From NCBI GenBank assembly GCA_937989795.1, contig CALKBB010000077.1:1-8569 (forward strand): a stretch of 8,569 nucleotides of DNA, in the 5' to 3' direction. Source of the DNA: an uncultured Collinsella sp. Lineage in GTDB: Bacteria; Actinomycetota; Coriobacteriia; Coriobacteriales; Coriobacteriaceae. Under the pieces are notes generated by a model. That model was not told the origin of the DNA. It saw only the letters and a list, made by a program, of their open reading frames with translations, and made no database searches. Shown here in pieces: positions 6,067 to 8,569 of this stretch (position 1 is the first letter of the stretch; each line of letters opens with the position of its first letter). The translations under genes were made by a program, and so were the position numbers.

Positions 6067-6676
6067 GGGCGACCTCCTTGGTGGTCGAGAGGATTTCGTG
6101 GGCAAAGCCGAGCTCGACGGCGCGCTCGGCCGAAAGGTAGGTGTCTTTTGCAGTGAGGGACTGGATGCGCTTGGGCGTGAGGCCGCTGCGGTCCGAGAGG
6201 ATTTGCGTGAGGGTCTTGCGGGTCTGCATGAGACGCCGGCTGGTTTCCTGCAGCGCAAGTGCCGAGCCGCCTGCCCCCTGGGGGATCAGCGGGTCGTGAA
6301 TCATGAGCTCTGCATGGGGCGCCATACGGCGATCGTCGCCGCCCATAAAGATCACGGCGCCCATGGACGCGGCGAATTCCAGGCAGACGGTGCGGATGGG
6401 GCACGATGCGAGGCGCATGGCGTCATAGATCGCAAGACCCGATCGCACGCTTCCGCCGGCGCTGGCGACAAATATGGTGATGGGGCGGCTGGGGTCGGTG
6501 GCATCGAGCAGGCGGATCTGCTGGCATAGGTCGTGGGCCATCGGGGTTTCGATATTTCCCATGACGGAGAGCTCGCGACGGGCGAGCATCTCATCGTAAA
6601 TGCTGGTGAGCGTGATACCTCGGGCGGATTCACGCATGGTGAGGGGGCTGATGATGGGGGAATGATTGGTGTCCAT
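6059..6676 (-). CDS. ClpP-family serine peptidase
   Basis: A 205-aa member of the ClpP family of barrel-forming peptidases. The catalytic triad is intact by alignment: Ser104 in FAASMGA (101-107), His127 in AELMIHDP (122-129) and Asp178 in TAKDTYLSAE (175-184). The substrate-groove motif appears as ASAGGSVRSGLAIYD (71-85), with Ala for the usual Pro in SPGGS. The N-terminal axial region retains SARGITLTSIYDEMLARREL (17-36), matching the usual GRGERAYDIYSRLLKERI. The start ATG has AAAGGAG (6682-6688) 5 nt away. The gene is probably not the housekeeping clpP, which usually neighbours tig or clpX; here it lies between an unknown gene and a VirD4-like ATPase and is translationally coupled to the latter. 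No Clp ATPase is nearby, so its unfoldase partner could be a host ClpX/ClpC or, speculatively, the neighbouring ATPase. Family call is firm; the role is open. Confidence 0.92.
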   Translation of the reverse strand: MDTNHSPIISPLTMRESARGITLTSIYDEMLARRELSVMGNIETPMAHDLCQQIRLLDATDPSRPITIFVASAGGSVRSGLAIYDAMRLASCPIRTVCLEFAASMGAVIFMGGDDRRMAPHAELMIHDPLIPQGAGGSALALQETSRRLMQTRKTLTQILSDRSGLTPKRIQSLTAKDTYLSAERAVELGFAHEILSTTKEVAHV

Positions 6677-6718
6677 GAGGACTCCTTTCTGTTGGTTGTG
6701 TTGTGGAATAGGATTGTT

Positions 6719-6740
6719 GCCCGCGGAGGGGCTGGCGGGC
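6719..6740 (-). other. hairpin between the unknown gene and the clpP-like gene
   Basis: On the minus strand GCCCGC (6735-6740) pairs perfectly with GCGGGC (6719-6724) around a 10-nt loop CAGCCCCTCC. It begins at the last base of the upstream stop codon and has no following T tract, so it is not a normal terminator. The loop contains CTCC, complementary to GGAG in the clpP-like ribosome site about 35 nt downstream, so a loop-to-ribosome-site contact is possible. Confidence 0.38.
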
Positions 6741-7630
6741 TACAGGGTTCGTCCGAGCCTGAGATCGAGCTCGGTTGTGGGGCAGGCTGCCTGTTCGTGC
6801 GGCTCGCAAGCGCCAAGGGCTCCAAAGCGATGGAGCGTTGCGACGGGCGTGGTGTAGGCGAGCCGCAGCTGATGCTCGACAGGGGCACATCCGTCATTTT
6901 TGTAATGAGCCGCGTAGTACTGCGCGATGCTGGCGTTCATCTCGCTGCCATTGCGATGGCGCTCAAACTGGCGTCTGCAGGTCTCGATGATCTTTGCTAC
7001 CGACTTGGGTGCCGTCGCGGGAACGAGGGCGAGATAGCCCTCAAATAGTTCGTTGATGCTCAGGAGGCACAGCAGGTCGATCAGCGTCCTTATGGCTGCT
7101 CCCTCGGCGGAAAAGTGCGCGGTCATGCGGTTATATCGGTTGCGGTCGACGATGGCCGCATGGGGTCTTGGAGTTTTCTGCCCCGTGGTCCCGGGCTTTT
7201 GCCGCGCCTGTGTATTGAGCTCGACGTTGCAGCGCTTGAGGCCGTCCAACGGAAGGAACAGTGCGGTGCGCAGGGTGTTCCGCTTGCTTTCGAGTTCATG
7301 ACGCTCGTCGGGTTCCCATTCGAGCTTGAGTTTCGTGTCGAGCGCCGTAAGCATATGGGCTAGGCAGCCTACGGTAAGAACGTACGAATCGTTGTCGCGT
7401 TTTGGGGCATAGGGGTCTGTCAGCTTGCGAATGTCGGGGGCGCCCATGATCTTTGTGCAGCGCTTCAGCAGTTGAGGGTGGTCGGCCAAGATCGTCGCGA
7501 GCGGTAGCGACGCGTAGTTCTTGATGGTCGCGGCGGCAAAGGCGGCGTCATATTCGTTTGCATATGCTCGCTCAATGCGGGCATCCAGAATGCTTTTCTT
7601 ATCGCCGTCTTCAGCGTGGTGGTTTGTCAT
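6740..7630 (-). CDS. conserved-context hypothetical protein, first gene of the clpP-like/virD4-like operon
   Basis: A 296-aa protein I do not recognise. The start ATG at 7630 is chosen because GGAGA lies at 7635-7639 just before it; the frame is open to 7786 but without a ribosome site there. No signal peptide or convincing transmembrane helix is seen. The most hydrophobic stretch, IRTLIDLLCLLSINELFEGY (180-199), carries charges and looks like a buried helix. The protein is mostly helical by composition, basic in the middle (about 141-170, with a Lys/Pro/Thr/Gly-rich linker at 144-156), and has eight scattered cysteines (58, 89, 134, 188, 218, 248, 275, 283) without a C-x-x-C pair. It precedes the clpP-like gene by 63 bp with no terminator between, so the three genes are probably co-transcribed. 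It could be a substrate, adaptor or regulator of the peptidase/ATPase, but the sequence gives no direct support. Confidence 0.8.
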   Translation of the reverse strand: MTNHHAEDGDKKSILDARIERAYANEYDAAFAAATIKNYASLPLATILADHPQLLKRCTKIMGAPDIRKLTDPYAPKRDNDSYVLTVGCLAHMLTALDTKLKLEWEPDERHELESKRNTLRTALFLPLDGLKRCNVELNTQARQKPGTTGQKTPRPHAAIVDRNRYNRMTAHFSAEGAAIRTLIDLLCLLSINELFEGYLALVPATAPKSVAKIIETCRRQFERHRNGSEMNASIAQYYAAHYKNDGCAPVEHQLRLAYTTPVATLHRFGALGACEPHEQAACPTTELDLRLGRTL

Positions 7631-7663
7631 AGCTTCTCCAATCGGTTGATGTTCGTGCTGTTT

Positions 7664-7713
7664 GTTGATGTGTTGGTTGTTGTGAGTGATGTGCTTGCCG
7701 TGGGTGATGTGCT
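7664..7713. repeat. short degenerate direct repeats in the operon leader
   Basis: GTGAGTGATGTGCT (7682-7695) and GTGGGTGATGTGCT (7700-7713) match at 13 of 14 positions with an 18-bp period. A more diverged unit GTTGATGTGTT at 7664-7674 lies 21 bp before the matching part of the first. On the minus strand each unit spells out His-Ile-Thr-His-like codons. They lie 34-83 bp upstream of the unknown gene's start. Confidence 0.55.
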
Positions 7714-7950
7714 GACGTTGGGGTGCTATGCGGTTTTCAATGTGCCCGTGAGGCAGTTGCTGCAGGGGCGGGATAGGACGGCCCATGCAAGGCGGAAGGC
7801 ATCGTGCTCAAAATCGAGACAGCAATGCCCGGGGTGCCTCACATGTGGCAGTTACCTCATTAAGTTGTCATTGCGTTTGGGGCTGTACTTTGCCGATCTT
7901 CTTTCTCTTACACGCTAAAACTCAAACTTCATATGCTCGATCTACTTAAA

Positions 7951-7970
7951 ACCGCAACGGCGGTCTTTTA
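7951..7970 (+). terminator. weak terminator-like hairpin
   Basis: ACCGC (7951-7955), AACG loop, GCGGT (7960-7964), followed by CTTTTA. The stem is only 5 bp, and no plus-strand gene lies upstream to need it. It may be a relic or chance structure. Confidence 0.25.
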
Positions 7971-8080
7971 TCAACTTATATGTCGGAACGCGTCTTTGCA
8001 AGTACTTTTTTGCGTTTGTTTCAAATGGGGTGGTTTTGCAACCGTCATACGCGCGCTGTGCGAACGTGCCCCGGCTCGGA

Positions 8081-8086
8081 TAAGAT
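8081..8086 (+). promoter_or_regulatory. probable -10 element of the HAD phosphatase gene
   Basis: TAAGAT matches 4 of 6 bases of TATAAT and lies 33 nt before the start codon. The position 17 bp upstream reads GTGCGA, a poor -35. The expected transcript would have a leader of about 27 nt containing AAGGAGG. Confidence 0.35.
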
Positions 8087-8119
8087 AGTGCGCGATAAAA
8101 ACGATGCAAGGAGGCATAT

Positions 8120-8569
8120 ATGGCAATCAAAGCCATTGCGATGGATATCGACGGTACGCTTACCAACGACCAAAAGGTCATCAGCCCGCGTACGCGCGAG
8201 AAGCTGCTCGCGGCGCAGGAGTCGGGCATCAAGCTCATTCTGGCTTCGGGCCGTCCTGCATGGGGCCTTCGCGCCCTTGGTCAGGAGCTCGACCTACACA
8301 ATCATGATGGCCTGCTCGTGGCCTTTAACGGTGCACACGTAGTCGATGCCCAGACCGACGAGGTACTGTTTGACCAGGCCATGCCGGTCGACGAATTGCA
8401 TCGTCTGCTCGATCACCTGCGCAACTTTGACGTGATTCCCATGATCTCGCTCGGTCGGGACCTGCACGTCGTGGACTCGTATCGCTGCATGATTACACTG
8501 CCGGACGGTTCGCAGAAGAATATTGTCAAGTATGAGCGCGATGCGTGCGACCTTAAGATCCGTGAGGTC
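8120..8569 (+). CDS. Cof-type HAD-superfamily (class IIB) phosphatase, 3' end beyond the window
   Basis: 150 codons are visible and the frame is open at the right edge; family members are usually about 260-290 aa, so roughly half is present. Motif I is MDIDGTL (8-14), with nucleophile D9 and acid/base D11. Motif II is LASGRP (41-46) with S43. FNGAHVVD (69-76) marks the entry to the C2B cap domain that defines HAD-IIB/Cof proteins. Motif III (Lys) and motif IV (the Mg-binding Asp pair) should lie in the missing part. These enzymes dephosphorylate sugar phosphates, phosphorylated cofactors or similar metabolites; substrate cannot be told from the sequence. The start ATG follows AAGGAGG (8108-8114) with a 5-nt gap. 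The gene is transcribed away from the minus-strand operon and nothing links it functionally to that operon. Confidence 0.93.
   Translation, partial: MAIKAIAMDIDGTLTNDQKVISPRTREKLLAAQESGIKLILASGRPAWGLRALGQELDLHNHDGLLVAFNGAHVVDAQTDEVLFDQAMPVDELHRLLDHLRNFDVIPMISLGRDLHVVDSYRCMITLPDGSQKNIVKYERDACDLKIREV

Larger units (their letters stand above)
7631..8119. other. 489-bp intergenic region between divergent genes
   Basis: This separates the minus-strand unknown-clpP-virD4-like operon from the plus-strand HAD gene, so it must hold two divergent promoters. GC content drops around 7900-8030 compared with the flanking genes. The part nearest 7630 carries short G/T-rich repeats (7664-7713), read as C/A-rich leader on the minus strand. 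A weak hairpin is at 7951-7970 and a probable plus-strand -10 at 8081-8086. On the minus strand TTGCAA (8000-8005) and TATAAG (7979-7984) form only a poor promoter candidate with a 15-bp spacer. The frame open on the minus strand from 7786 to 7631 is His-rich but lacks a ribosome site. No tRNA or transposon remnant was recognised. Confidence 0.5.

Noticed and set aside
5617..6156. 179-codon plus-strand frame opposite the VirD4-like and clpP-like genes
   Set aside because: It is antisense to two clearly recognised genes and shows no family motif.
6067..6258. Upstream extension of the VirD4-like frame
   Set aside because: It overlaps clpP-like coding sequence in another frame, is Arg/Ser/Pro-rich shadow, and supplies no transmembrane helices; ATG 6066 has a strong ribosome site.
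4762..7630. Complete integrative and conjugative element
   Set aside because: No relaxase, VirB4/VirB6, integrase, origin of transfer or attachment-site repeats are visible in this window.
7664..7713. CRISPR array
   Set aside because: The repeats are only about 14 bp, diverged and separated by 4-7 bp, far too short for repeats and spacers.

Overview
The window looks like chromosomal DNA of a high-GC, Gram-positive gut actinobacterium of the Coriobacteriia, with a Collinsella-like organism as my best guess. This rests on the strong GC bias at third codon positions, consistent AGGAGG-type ribosome binding sites, an actinobacterial-style glucose-6-phosphate isomerase, and a UvrX-type Y-family polymerase paired with a YolD-like partner. 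The genus is inference; no marker gene is present.

Left part (1-2201): a two-gene, minus-strand DNA-damage-tolerance operon. It encodes an error-prone Y-family polymerase (460-1965) and a YolD-like protein (42-467) whose start overlaps the polymerase stop by 8 bp. The polymerase has a well-formed promoter (TTGACG, 17 bp, TATTAT) with a LexA-type box abutting the -10. This indicates SOS control and shows that the longer open frame reaching back to 2091 is not the protein. A 35-bp imperfect palindromic repeat sits just upstream of the -35.

Middle (2202-4691): a short plus-strand gene for a cut-down, degenerate iron-alcohol-dehydrogenase N-terminal domain, followed by two more copies of the 35-bp repeat in head-to-head arrangement. 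Then comes pgi (2926-4620), with a probable -10, a leader hairpin, an intact active site and a strong rho-independent terminator.

Right part (4762-7630): a three-gene, minus-strand operon read as unknown 296-aa protein, then a ClpP-family serine peptidase with an intact triad, then a VirD4/TraG-type ATPase with no membrane anchor. The last two overlap by 8 bp. No relaxase, VirB4, integrase or other conjugation gene is visible, so this is not obviously a transfer module. The peptidase-ATPase pairing is the most interesting thing in the window. A roughly 490-bp intergenic region containing His-codon-rich short repeats separates this operon from a plus-strand Cof-type HAD phosphatase gene (8120 onward), which runs off the right edge.

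The window therefore mixes housekeeping genes (pgi, HAD phosphatase) with an SOS mutagenesis operon, a decaying or repurposed dehydrogenase fragment, a small family of palindromic repeats, and an unusual accessory operon. No tRNA, rRNA, CRISPR array, insertion sequence or transposase gene was seen.
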